Shown: in pieces, positions 1 to 8,114 of the stretch | How positions within the stretch are numbered: position 1 is the stretch's first letter | Layout: each line of letters begins with the position of its first letter | NCBI GenBank assembly: GCA_029250925.1 | Contig: JAQXEH010000030.1 | Coordinates: forward strand, 62,001 to 126,000 | From: Hellea sp. | Lineage (GTDB): Bacteria; Pseudomonadota; Alphaproteobacteria; Caulobacterales; Maricaulaceae | Length of the DNA: 64,000 nucleotides | Direction of reading: 5' to 3' | Notes under the pieces: model-generated | Seen by the model: the letters and a program-made list of their open reading frames with translations, nothing else | What the model was told of the DNA's origin: nothing | The model's database searches: none | Program-made: the position numbers and the translations under genes

Positions 1-573
1 AAGAGAAAAAAATACCTGCTTTGAGTTTTTATCAAAAATAGTAGCTAACAATAAAGCTAACACAAAATAGAACATAGCATATTTTGAAAGCAGACCCAGT
101 CCAATTGCAAATGCCATAACTAGCGTCCAGAAATATGACTTTTCTAAACGAAGGTGTATCCACGCATTCAATGCTACAACCCAAAATAATAGAAGTGCGG
201 CATCAGTGCTTACAATGGCAGAAGACACCCACACAGCCGGCATTAAAAAATAGATAGCAGCAGCCCAAAACCCAGTCCTCTCGTCAAATGCGAAGCTGGC
301 TGTCCTAAATATTAAAAATGCAATAAACGAGTGTAATAAGGGTGAAGAAACTCGGACCGCCCATTCTATATCCCCAAAAATACTCGTTGTTATAGAAATA
401 ATTAATGCAACAAATGGAGGCTTACTGTAATAGCCCCAATCAAGGTTTTTTGACCACACCCAATACTGGGCCTCATCCCCATGGAGCCCTAAAGGTGATA
501 AATATAGGAATATTAATCTCAAAATAAGGAATATTGAAATTAACCATAAAGTTCGCTCTTGATAAATATTCAT
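1..573 (-). CDS. GT39-type membrane glycosyltransferase, N-terminal part (runs off left edge)
   Basis: This gene is absent from the ORF track because it is open at the window edge. I translated 573 down to 1: 191 codons without a stop, starting at an ATG. The protein is strongly hydrophobic. After the first membrane segment it carries 'HGDEAQYWVWS' and 'YYSKPP', the acidic first periplasmic loop and following motif of the dolichyl-phosphate-mannose mannosyltransferase/ArnT-like GT39 family. Such enzymes move a sugar from a polyprenyl-phosphate donor to lipid A, protein or another polymer at the outer face of the inner membrane. The acceptor and sugar cannot be told, and the C-terminal part is missing. 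It is divergent from murI with an 86-bp gap. Confidence 0.82.
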   Translation of the reverse strand, partial: MNIYQERTLWLISIFLILRLIFLYLSPLGLHGDEAQYWVWSKNLDWGYYSKPPFVALIISITTSIFGDIEWAVRVSSPLLHSFIAFLIFRTASFAFDERTGFWAAAIYFLMPAVWVSSAIVSTDAALLLFWVVALNAWIHLRLEKSYFWTLVMAFAIGLGLLSKYAMFYFVLALLLATIFDKNSKQVFFSL

Positions 574-659
574 CTCTCTTGCTATTTTAATATTTATTCT
601 ATTTATTGGGCACTCTGCACAATAAGACTTTAGTAATCTAGTGGTGCTAAAGATAAATT

Positions 660-1514
660 ATGAAAAAATTAAATACTGGCCATGCATTAATATTTGACTC
701 AGGGGTCGGAGGTCTTTCGGTAGTAACTGAAATTGTAAAGCTAAATACAAATCTAAAATTAACTTATATAGCAGATGATAACTTTCGACCCTATGGTGAG
801 AAGACAGAATTACAACTAAAGAGTCGTCTTCCCAGATTATTATGGGAGCTGACAGAAACATTTAAACCTGATCTCGTTGTAATCGCTTGCAACACCGCTT
901 CAACCACAACGCTTGATGAAATTAGATCGGTGCTCTCGGTTCCCGTAATAGGCGTGGTGCCCGCCATAAAGCCAGCAGCAAATTTATCGCGAACAAAAAC
1001 TATAGCCGTTATAGGAACACCCGGTACTGTCAAAAGGCGTTATGTTGACAAATTAATAAATGAACATGCCTCAGACTGCCGTGTAATTCTACAAGGCTCA
1101 GTCAACTTAGTCGATATTGCAGAAAAAAAAATGATGGGAGAAAAAATTAATGAAGATTGGGTAAAAACAGAGATAACTCCGATGTTCAGCGGACAGTATG
1201 GTGCTGATATTGATGCGGTGGTATTAGCATGCACCCATTTTCCGCTTTTACTCGAAGAACTTAAGTCTTCGGTGAGTCAGTCTGTGAATTGGGTGGATAG
1301 TGGCAATGCTGTGGCAAGAAGAGTAAATAGCGTAATAAAAACACTACATCTAAAATCTAGTAAGTTTGAAACCAATAAAGCTTTTTTAATAGGCCCAAAC
1401 ACATGTATTAATCGCTGTAAAACATTTAATTCCTATGGGTTTGAAAAAGTTACGAGTTTGTTATTGAGTACAAACTCTCACAATAATCCAAATCACGATT
1501 ATAATAATAAATAA
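660..1514 (+). CDS. murI: Glutamate racemase
   Basis: Cytoplasmic, cofactor-independent enzyme converting L-glutamate to D-glutamate for peptidoglycan precursors. The 284-residue length is normal. The N-terminal 'FDSGVGGLSV' supplies the catalytic-site Asp13/Ser14. The two catalytic cysteines lie in 'ACNTAST' (Cys77) and 'ACTHFPLL' (Cys191), so the active site is complete. The gene stands alone, divergent from the glycosyltransferase. Its last 54 bases overlap the 3' end of the convergent yqaA-like gene, so the C-terminal residues (an Asn-rich tail) are encoded opposite the end of the neighbour. Confidence 0.95.
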   Translation: MKKLNTGHALIFDSGVGGLSVVTEIVKLNTNLKLTYIADDNFRPYGEKTELQLKSRLPRLLWELTETFKPDLVVIACNTASTTTLDEIRSVLSVPVIGVVPAIKPAANLSRTKTIAVIGTPGTVKRRYVDKLINEHASDCRVILQGSVNLVDIAEKKMMGEKINEDWVKTEITPMFSGQYGADIDAVVLACTHFPLLLEELKSSVSQSVNWVDSGNAVARRVNSVIKTLHLKSSKFETNKAFLIGPNTCINRCKTFNSYGFEKVTSLLLSTNSHNNPNHDYNNK

Positions 1515-2063
1515 TAAAATTGTCAGCTTTGCAAAATATTTTTTGATAAACTCTTCCGCTTGGTAACCAAATAAACGAACGATATATGCCACAATAAAAA
1601 AGCGTAGGAATCTAGATACCGTACTTGCAATAACAAAAACAGCAAAGTTAACTTTTAAACTACCCGACATTATAGTTATTACTTTATAAGGAAAAGGTGT
1701 AAGTCCCGCTCCAAAAACAGCTGCTGCGCCATATGTTTCAATACTAGAAGAGAACTGTTCAATATAATTTGACTTACCCAAGGCATCTAATAATGGTTTT
1801 GCTAACACATCAAAAAACCAAAGACCTAAAAAATATCCAGCTATACCTCCTAGAACTGAGAAAATAGAGGCGACTAATGCTATCTGTATCCATTTACTGC
1901 GGTTCGACTGTACCATTGGAATTACCATTAAGTCAGCTGGCAAGGGAAAGATTGAACTTTCTAAAAAAGATACAAGTGCAAGCCAATACACAGCCAGTCT
2001 ATGCCGTGCTAATTTTTTTATACCTTCATAAGACTTTAGGATAAAATTAGAATCAATAGTCAT
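1461..2063 (-). CDS. YqaA/DedA (SNARE-associated) family membrane protein
   Basis: 200-residue inner-membrane protein. Features of the YqaA branch of the DedA superfamily are visible: 'FLESSIFPLPADL' near residue 35 and 'GAGLTPFPYKVI' near residue 118, with hydrophobic segments around 25-50, 60-85, 135-165 and 178-198. DedA relatives act in membrane homeostasis, with undecaprenyl-phosphate or phospholipid flipping reported for some members; the substrate here is unknown. The 3' end overlaps murI by 54 bp in convergent orientation. The upstream gap of about 100 bp, shared with the tRNA gene, should hold its promoter. Confidence 0.82.
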   Translation of the reverse strand: MTIDSNFILKSYEGIKKLARHRLAVYWLALVSFLESSIFPLPADLMVIPMVQSNRSKWIQIALVASIFSVLGGIAGYFLGLWFFDVLAKPLLDALGKSNYIEQFSSSIETYGAAAVFGAGLTPFPYKVITIMSGSLKVNFAVFVIASTVSRFLRFFIVAYIVRLFGYQAEEFIKKYFAKLTILLFIIIIVIWIIVRVCTQ

Positions 2064-2161
2064 CAGACAGCCATAGCATTAAAAAACTTAAAGGCATGTA
2101 AAAAAGAGATAAAAGTGTATAGCCTTTTTCATTAAGCTCATTTATACGGTATTTCTATTAA

Positions 2162-2245
2162 GCGGGTGTGGCGGAATTGGTAGACGCGCCGGATTCAAAA
2201 TCCGGTTCCTTTGGAGTGTCGGTTCAAGTCCGACTACCCGTACCA
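2162..2245 (+). tRNA. tRNA-Leu (anticodon CAA)
   Basis: Folded by eye. Acceptor arm GCGGGTG pairs with TACCCGT (G-U at both ends), discriminator A, encoded CCA at 2243-2245. The anticodon stem CCGGA/TCCGG encloses the loop TTCAAAA, giving anticodon CAA, which reads UUG. The T arm is GTCGG-TTCAAGT-CCGAC. A long variable arm (class II) is present, as expected for leucine. A stem-loop terminator follows directly. Confidence 0.96.
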
Positions 2246-2246
2246 T

Positions 2247-2291
2247 AATTAGAAAACTTCTTTCTCAGTTCACTGATCTTTTCTAATTTTT
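2247..2291 (+). terminator. Probable terminator of tRNA-Leu
   Basis: Perfect 10-bp AT-rich stem AATTAGAAAA (2247-2256) / TTTTCTAATT (2279-2288), with a small inner TCAG/CTGA stem, followed by further T residues. It begins two bases after the CCA end. The weak A-T stem makes the efficiency uncertain. Confidence 0.5.
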
Positions 2292-2345
2292 ATCCTTAAT
2301 TTTTAAATTAATAGTTTTCCTTCCGCTTATCCTTAGATTTATACC

Positions 2346-2374
2346 AAAAAAAAGCGGCCCCCTAAAGGACCGCT
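2346..2374 (-). terminator. Rho-independent terminator of groESL
   Basis: On the minus strand, AGCGGTCC and GGGCCGCT form an 8-bp stem (one G-U) around a TTTAGG loop, followed by eight T residues. It lies 40 bp past the groEL stop codon. Confidence 0.88.
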
Positions 2375-2413
2375 AATAAACTCGTTAATGAGAAGTATGT
2401 AAAAATAAAATTT

Positions 2414-4069
<1,656 letters not shown>

Positions 4070-4099
4070 CTAGAGATTAATTGTTATTGTTAAGCTATT

Positions 4100-4127
4100 T
4101 CCTGCAGTAATCAGAATAACTGCAGGA
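4100..4127 (-). promoter_or_regulatory. Stem-loop between groES and groEL
   Basis: TCCTGCAGT-(10 nt)-ACTGCAGGA, a perfect 9-bp inverted repeat in the groES-groEL spacer, about 40 bp upstream of the groEL start. It is not followed by a T-run, so it is not a standard terminator. In Agrobacterium tumefaciens the groESL mRNA is known to be cleaved between the two genes; a similar processing or stabilising role here is inference. Confidence 0.6.
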
Positions 4128-4139
4128 GTTTTGGAGGAA

Positions 4140-4427
4140 TTAATCAATAATTCCCATAATATCAGATTCTTTCATGATTAGCAGTTCTTTACCATCGACC
4201 TTAACTTCAGTGCCACCCCATTTACCAAATAGTACACGGTCACCTTTTTTAACATCGAGAGCAGTGAATTTACCATCATCATTGCGTGTGCCAGGGCCGA
4301 CTGCAACTACTTTACCCTCAGAGGGTTTCTCAGTAGCTGTGTCCGGAATAATAATACCGCCAGCAGTCTTCGTATCTTCTTTTACGCGCTCGACGAGCAC
4401 GCGGTCATGTAGAGGACGAAATTTCAT
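4140..4427 (-). CDS. groES: Co-chaperonin GroES (10 kDa)
   Basis: Heptameric lid of the GroEL chamber. 95 residues. The start '[14 protein letters not shown]' and the mobile loop region '[12 protein letters not shown]' (about residues 21-32) are typical, as is the C-terminal 'DIMGIID'. First gene of the groESL operon. The leader of about 60 nt contains an 8-bp hairpin, and an RpoH-like promoter lies about 70 bp upstream. I see no CIRCE element, so HrcA control is not supported. Confidence 0.98.
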   Translation of the reverse strand: MKFRPLHDRVLVERVKEDTKTAGGIIIPDTATEKPSEGKVVAVGPGTRNDDGKFTALDVKKGDRVLFGKWGGTEVKVDGKELLIMKESDIMGIID

Positions 4428-4461
4428 AATAGTCTCTTGCGTTTACTAGGTTAAAATTAAA

Positions 4462-4485
4462 CGGTGCGCAAAAGCTCGCACACCG
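4462..4485 (-). promoter_or_regulatory. Hairpin in the groES 5' leader
   Basis: On the minus strand, CGGTGTGC and GCGCACCG form an 8-bp stem (one G-U) with an 8-nt loop. It falls at or just after the predicted transcript start and 35 nt upstream of the groES start codon. A weak T-rich stretch follows, too interrupted to be a confident terminator. It could protect the 5' end of the mRNA or sense temperature; the role is not known. Confidence 0.5.
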
Positions 4486-4494
4486 ACTAATGGT

Positions 4495-4524
4495 CATGTA
4501 GGGAAGGATGAGTGAAGTCGCAAG
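4495..4524 (-). promoter_or_regulatory. Putative RpoH (sigma-32) promoter of groESL
   Basis: Minus strand CTTGCG (4524-4519), a 16-nt spacer, then CCTACAT (4502-4496). This resembles the CTTG / CYTATNT heat-shock promoters of alphaproteobacteria and sits at a suitable distance from groES. Assigned by eye only. Confidence 0.4.
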
Positions 4525-4591
4525 AGGTGGTTGGAATATTTTTTAAATAACTCTTAATGATTCATTTTCTTGAGTAAAAGAACCATAGTCA

Positions 4592-4607
4592 TTAACTTGA
4601 AAGTTAA
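4592..4607. repeat. Perfect palindrome TTAACTT-GA-AAGTTAA
   Basis: 16-bp palindrome between the thpR stop codon and the groES promoter region. It could be an operator or a weak end-of-transcript structure for thpR. No T-run accompanies it. Confidence 0.35.
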
Positions 4608-4634
4608 CATTTAGTACGTAACTTTACAGTTTGT

Positions 4635-5177
4635 CTAGGATAGAAGCATTGGGTACGTAGCTTCCATCTTATATAAGTTGTTATTATTTGATCTTCTGTG
4701 ACTTGAATACAAAATCATTTCATCAATTAAAAATGGAGCAGAATTAAATCTCGATGTTCTTTTTTCAAAAGAAATTACTCTCTCTAAGGGGGTTGTTGCA
4801 CCAAGATAACCCAAAGTCACATGAGGCTTATAATCTCGCAAATCAGGATTTATTCCTGCCCGCTTCGCAGCGGAGATACAGTACCTATTCAAATCATATA
4901 GAAATTTATTATTTTTTACACCTAGCCATAATGTAAGAGGTGGCGAATTTCCGGTGTGTCCCGCGCCCTCAAGCTGAAGTTCAAAACTAGGTAATGGGTA
5001 CCGGGCCAATTCATAATCTAATGTCTCCGCAATATCAAAATCAACATCACCATAATAACATGTTGTAATATGCAAATTATCAATATCTGACCACCTTGTG
5101 CCTGTAACACCCCTTTGAGTATTTGAGATTTGCTTAGAAAGCCTTTGAGGTAATCTTAGTGCAGTGAATAATATCAT
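4635..5177 (-). CDS. thpR: RNA 2',3'-cyclic phosphodiesterase (2'-5' RNA ligase family)
   Basis: 180 residues, the usual length of the 2H phosphoesterase family. The two catalytic HxTx signatures are present: 'HITT' near residue 36 and 'HVTL' near residue 119. Bacterial members hydrolyse 2',3'-cyclic phosphate RNA ends to 2'-phosphates and can ligate tRNA halves through 2'-5' bonds in vitro; the cellular role is still unclear. It lies 21 bp downstream of the aldo/keto reductase gene on the same strand, probably in the same transcript. Confidence 0.88.
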   Translation of the reverse strand: MILFTALRLPQRLSKQISNTQRGVTGTRWSDIDNLHITTCYYGDVDFDIAETLDYELARYPLPSFELQLEGAGHTGNSPPLTLWLGVKNNKFLYDLNRYCISAAKRAGINPDLRDYKPHVTLGYLGATTPLERVISFEKRTSRFNSAPFLIDEMILYSSHRRSNNNNLYKMEATYPMLLS

Positions 5178-5198
5178 AACAAAACAGTGCCGTAAAAA

Positions 5199-6242
5199 TC
5201 ATCGCCCGGCTGGACATCGATATGTTTTATGGATCCTATGTGCCTCTTTTTCCATTTCATTAGACCATTTAATATCATGAGCATCAATATTCTCTATTAA
5301 TTGCTTCAAAGATGTCGCTCCAATAATGCTTGAAGTAACGAATTTACGAGTTTCAACAAACTTTAAGGCAAACTGTGTTGGAGTAAGGCCAAACTTCAAT
5401 GCCGTAGCGTTACAATCGCGCCATCCGCTTTCTGCGTCCCAATAAGCGCCCATAAAATCTTTAAATAACTTACCTCTCGATCCTTCTGGCGATACTCCAG
5501 AGTCATACTTTCCTGTTAAAAAGCCCATGGCGAGCGGAGAATAAGCTAAAAGACCAACCTGCTCTCTCATAGCAATCTCGGCCAAATCATAGTCAAACCT
5601 TCTAGCTATAAGGTTATATACACATTGATTTGAGACAATTCGGGGCCAGTTGTTTTTATTTGATAATTCTAAATATTTCATAGTGGCCCAGCCAAATTCA
5701 TTGGATAAACCCACATACCTGATATTTCCTTTTTCAACGTGTTTATGAAGTGTTCCCAGTATATCTTCTAAGGGCACCATATCATTCGGATCATAATCTC
5801 GATATGAGTGGAATCCAAAAGGGGGAATTTTTCTATCCGGCCAATGAAGTTGATAAAGGTCAATGTAATCAGTATTCAATCTTCGTAAAGAGCCTTCAAT
5901 GGCTTCATCAATTTGTTTTGGAGTGTGCCTAGTTTCTTTGTCATTCTCTCGACACCAGTTCATGTTTGACCGCCCAGTGATCTTAGATGCTAAGATAAAT
6001 TTATCTCGATTTTTTTTACTTTTTATCCATGACCCTATATAATTCTCTGTTCTCCCCTGAGTTTTCGGATGACCAGGCACGGGGTACATCTCAGCAGTGT
6101 CAATAAAGTTGATCCCTCGACCTAAAGCATAATCTAGTTGTTCGTGAGCATCACTTTCTGTATTTTGTTCACCCCAAGTCATGGTTCCAAGACATATAGA
6201 CGTTACCTCAAGATTAGTTCTACCTAGTTTTCTTAAATCCAT
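5199..6242 (-). CDS. Tas-like aldo/keto reductase
   Basis: NADPH-dependent oxidoreductase of the AKR TIM-barrel superfamily. The N-terminal region ('GTMTWGEQN', 'DTAEMYPVP') closely resembles the Tas protein of E. coli. Counting from the chosen start, the catalytic tetrad is visible as Asp48, Tyr53, Lys87 ('LASK') and His133 ('YQLHWPD'). The ORF track begins two codons earlier at a TTG. I prefer ATG 6242 because AGAGGA precedes it at good spacing. The substrate is unknown. It is divergent from the BAX-inhibitor gene and 21 bp upstream of thpR. Confidence 0.85.
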   Translation of the reverse strand: MDLRKLGRTNLEVTSICLGTMTWGEQNTESDAHEQLDYALGRGINFIDTAEMYPVPGHPKTQGRTENYIGSWIKSKKNRDKFILASKITGRSNMNWCRENDKETRHTPKQIDEAIEGSLRRLNTDYIDLYQLHWPDRKIPPFGFHSYRDYDPNDMVPLEDILGTLHKHVEKGNIRYVGLSNEFGWATMKYLELSNKNNWPRIVSNQCVYNLIARRFDYDLAEIAMREQVGLLAYSPLAMGFLTGKYDSGVSPEGSRGKLFKDFMGAYWDAESGWRDCNATALKFGLTPTQFALKFVETRKFVTSSIIGATSLKQLIENIDAHDIKWSNEMEKEAHRIHKTYRCPAGR

Positions 6243-6294
6243 AATCAATCCTCTGGGGCAAAATAATAGACTAACTATTTATTAATGCTAGCTA

Positions 6295-6323
6295 TTGGAA
6301 TTTTATTAAAAATGCATTATATG
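6295..6323 (+). promoter_or_regulatory. Possible sigma-70 promoter of the BI-1 family gene
   Basis: TTGGAA (6295-6300), a 17-nt spacer and TATATG (6318-6323), in the divergent gap between the reductase and the BI-1 family gene. Four of six bases fit each consensus hexamer, so support is moderate at best. Confidence 0.3.
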
Positions 6324-6369
6324 TAGAATAGATAACTCGCAAGAGTGCAAATTTGAAATGGAGCAATTA

Positions 6370-7089
6370 ATGAATCAGCAGTATAATCGCACAGTAGCAG
6401 AAGCAGGTGAGATAGACCTAGGTCTTAAAAACTTTATGCTTGGTACATATCGGTATATGGCGCTTGCAATGACAGTAACAGCAGGTGTTGCCTTTCTTGC
6501 AAAGGACATACTTCCCCACGCAGTATTGCGCGGAAACCCATTCATTCTACTTGGCTTTGTTATAGCCATTCCAGTATTATTTGGTAGCGTTGGCGCTAAA
6601 TTGCCAACAATGTCTAAAGCAGGCGTGTTAAGATTTCTTTTCATATTTGCTGCATTTTTAGGCATATTCATGTCCGCCATTGCTGCCTTTGTGCCAGGAG
6701 TAATTGTTGCTAAAGTGTTTTTCATGACGGTAGCAATGTTTGGAGCCCTAAGCTTATTTGGTTACACTACTGAACGCAACCTGGGTACATATGCTAAATA
6801 TGCCTTTGCCGCTTTCCTTGTATACATTGTAATGAGCTTAGTATTTGCATTTGTACCAGGAATGGCACCAGAAGCGGGAGGAGCAGTCTTTAACACAATG
6901 AATCTTATAGTTTTAGGAGCAATTGCAATGATTACAGCTTGGGAAACCCAGATGTTAAAACGAACATACTATACCTTTAGCGGTAATGATTTAATGTTGG
7001 AAAAACTATCAGCATATGGTGCAGCATCTTTACTATTATCCTTTGTAAACATGTTCCAAATACTCTTAAGCTTATTTGGTCGCGACTGA
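6370..7089 (+). CDS. BAX inhibitor-1 (YbhL/YccA) family membrane protein
   Basis: Integral inner-membrane protein of the Bax inhibitor-1/TMBIM family, with seven hydrophobic segments spread over about 239 residues. Typical traits are the short N-terminal segment before the first helix and the C-terminal 'MITAWETQMLKRTYY' stretch followed by a last helix ending 'NMFQILLSLFG'. Family members leak protons or calcium, or modulate the FtsH membrane protease (YccA); the role here is not established. The ORF track begins at ATG 6358. I prefer ATG 6370 because GGAG lies six bases before it. A strong terminator follows, so it is probably monocistronic. Confidence 0.88.
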   Translation: MNQQYNRTVAEAGEIDLGLKNFMLGTYRYMALAMTVTAGVAFLAKDILPHAVLRGNPFILLGFVIAIPVLFGSVGAKLPTMSKAGVLRFLFIFAAFLGIFMSAIAAFVPGVIVAKVFFMTVAMFGALSLFGYTTERNLGTYAKYAFAAFLVYIVMSLVFAFVPGMAPEAGGAVFNTMNLIVLGAIAMITAWETQMLKRTYYTFSGNDLMLEKLSAYGAASLLLSFVNMFQILLSLFGRD

Positions 7090-7118
7090 CAGATTAGAAG
7101 TTTATAAAATAAATTGAG

Positions 7119-7149
7119 CCTCGCTTACTCACATAAGCGGGGTTTTTTT
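7119..7149 (+). terminator. Rho-independent terminator of the BI-1 family gene
   Basis: CCTCGCTTA / TAAGCGGGG stem of 9 bp with one G-U and loop CTCACA, followed by seven T residues, 29 bp after the stop codon. Confidence 0.9.
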
Positions 7150-7200
7150 GTGCCTTTCTTTACTTGCCACAGAGCCATATTTGTGACAGCCTTGTACAAG

Positions 7201-7222
7201 ACTAAAGCAAAATATTGCTTAG
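7201..7222. repeat. Inverted repeat in the leader of the 106-residue protein gene
   Basis: ACTAAAGCAA-AATA-TTGCT-TAGT, an inverted repeat of about nine pairs with one bulged base. It lies about 50 bp upstream of the start codon. It could be an operator or an RNA hairpin; no T-run follows. Confidence 0.3.
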
Positions 7223-7272
7223 TCCGCAATGTAACGAGATTTATCGTTCATAAAACATAGGGGAGAAAAACT

Positions 7273-7593
7273 ATGGATATTGCAAAAATTGGGTGGGGCT
7301 TAGGCACACTAGCCGCTGTTGTATTAACATTTGTCAACACCGGTCACGACGGAACTATTCTTGCCGTTCTAGGATTAGTAGCGGGATATGCTTCAGCAAC
7401 CGACCATAGGCGAGGCGTAATGATTGCAGCTATATTCTTAATGGCTGGTGGTTCCGGCGCTCTCGGCGGACTGATAGCTGTGGGAGAGCATCTTACTAAT
7501 ATTCTAGGAAGCTTAAGCTCAGTCTTTAGTGCTGCTGCTGTAGCAATTATAGTAAAAACTATGGTTGAAAGATTTTCAGGTTCAGAAGCCTAA
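7273..7593 (+). CDS. Small integral membrane protein, unknown function
   Basis: I do not recognise this 106-residue protein. It is glycine- and alanine-rich, with hydrophobic stretches at about residues 7-24, 28-44, 48-70 and 77-98, and little soluble sequence beyond 'ATDHRRG' and the C-terminal 'VERFSGSEA'. GGGGAG, nine bases before the ATG, is a good ribosome site. An inverted repeat lies in the upstream region and a strong hairpin terminator follows, so it appears to be a single-gene unit. Coding status is supported by the clean start, ribosome site and terminator rather than by homology. The gap upstream (7150-7272) holds no other gene. Confidence 0.7.
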   Translation: MDIAKIGWGLGTLAAVVLTFVNTGHDGTILAVLGLVAGYASATDHRRGVMIAAIFLMAGGSGALGGLIAVGEHLTNILGSLSSVFSAAAVAIIVKTMVERFSGSEA

Positions 7594-7643
7594 TTTCTTA
7601 CTAGTATAATGTTAAATAAAGTCTTTATATAGGACTAAAAAAG

Positions 7644-7678
7644 TACCGCCTCTGAACACTGGGGGCGGTATTTTATTT
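7644..7678. terminator. Bidirectional terminator between convergent genes
   Basis: TACCGCCTC / GGGGGCGGTA hairpin, 9 bp with one G-U. It is followed by TTTTATTT on the plus strand and CTTTTTT on the minus strand. It serves the small membrane protein gene (+) and the DUF2794 gene (-), whose stop codon lies just inside it. Confidence 0.8.
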
Positions 7679-8029
7679 CACATTAAAACGATACCTGTCA
7701 AAAATACGTAGTATGGATTTTAGATCGTGACCTCGCTTTAATATTAATCCTCCAGGAGCTATAACTGAATATTGTCCTTGTTTCTTTTTAAGAGACGGGG
7801 TTTTTTCAATTCTATAAAGAGAATACTCTGAAGCCTTACGATAAATAGAAAATACTGCCTTATCTTTCAAAAATGAAATCGCGTAATCTTTCCATAAACC
7901 CTTTGAAACCATTTGGCCGTACAGGCTCATAATTAAATTAATTTCATCTTTACGGAAAGATACTTGAGAGGCGTTTATATTATTGAATACAGTAACAGAA
8001 TTCTTTAGCGGTATGATGTTTGAGCTCAT
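7673..8029 (-). CDS. DUF2794 family protein
   Basis: 118 residues matching the alphaproteobacterial DUF2794 family as I know it: a central 'LYGQMVSKGLWKDYAISFL', then 'VFSIYRKASEYSLYRIEK', and a C-terminal 'LKRGHDLKSILRIFD'. No signal peptide or membrane segment is visible, so it is probably cytosolic. The function of the family is unknown. It lies on the same strand as, and downstream of, the helicase gene, separated by an 85-bp gap with an inverted repeat. Confidence 0.85.
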   Translation of the reverse strand: MSSNIIPLKNSVTVFNNINASQVSFRKDEINLIMSLYGQMVSKGLWKDYAISFLKDKAVFSIYRKASEYSLYRIEKTPSLKKKQGQYSVIAPGGLILKRGHDLKSILRIFDRYRFNVK

Positions 8030-8058
8030 AGTTTAATCAATAAGCCCTTTTATCAAAG

Positions 8059-8083
8059 TTGCAACAGATAGGCATTGTTGCAA
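8059..8083 (-). repeat. Inverted repeat between the helicase and DUF2794 genes
   Basis: TTGCAACA-(9 nt)-TGTTGCAA, perfect 8-bp arms. The T-run after it on the minus strand is weak (CTTTG), so it may be an inefficient terminator for the helicase gene, an operator for DUF2794, or both. Confidence 0.4.
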
Positions 8084-8114
8084 ACAAAAAAACTATGTTG
8101 AGAATGAGAATTTA

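Noticed and set aside
4174-4449. Opposite-strand ORFs over groESL, pnp, infB, nusA and mutS in the track
   Set aside because: They lie entirely within well-recognised genes, have unusual composition and lack ribosome sites; they are shadows.
4428-4634. CIRCE element upstream of groES
   Set aside because: No TTAGCACTC-N9-GAGTGCTAA-like repeat is present. The visible inverted repeats do not match it.
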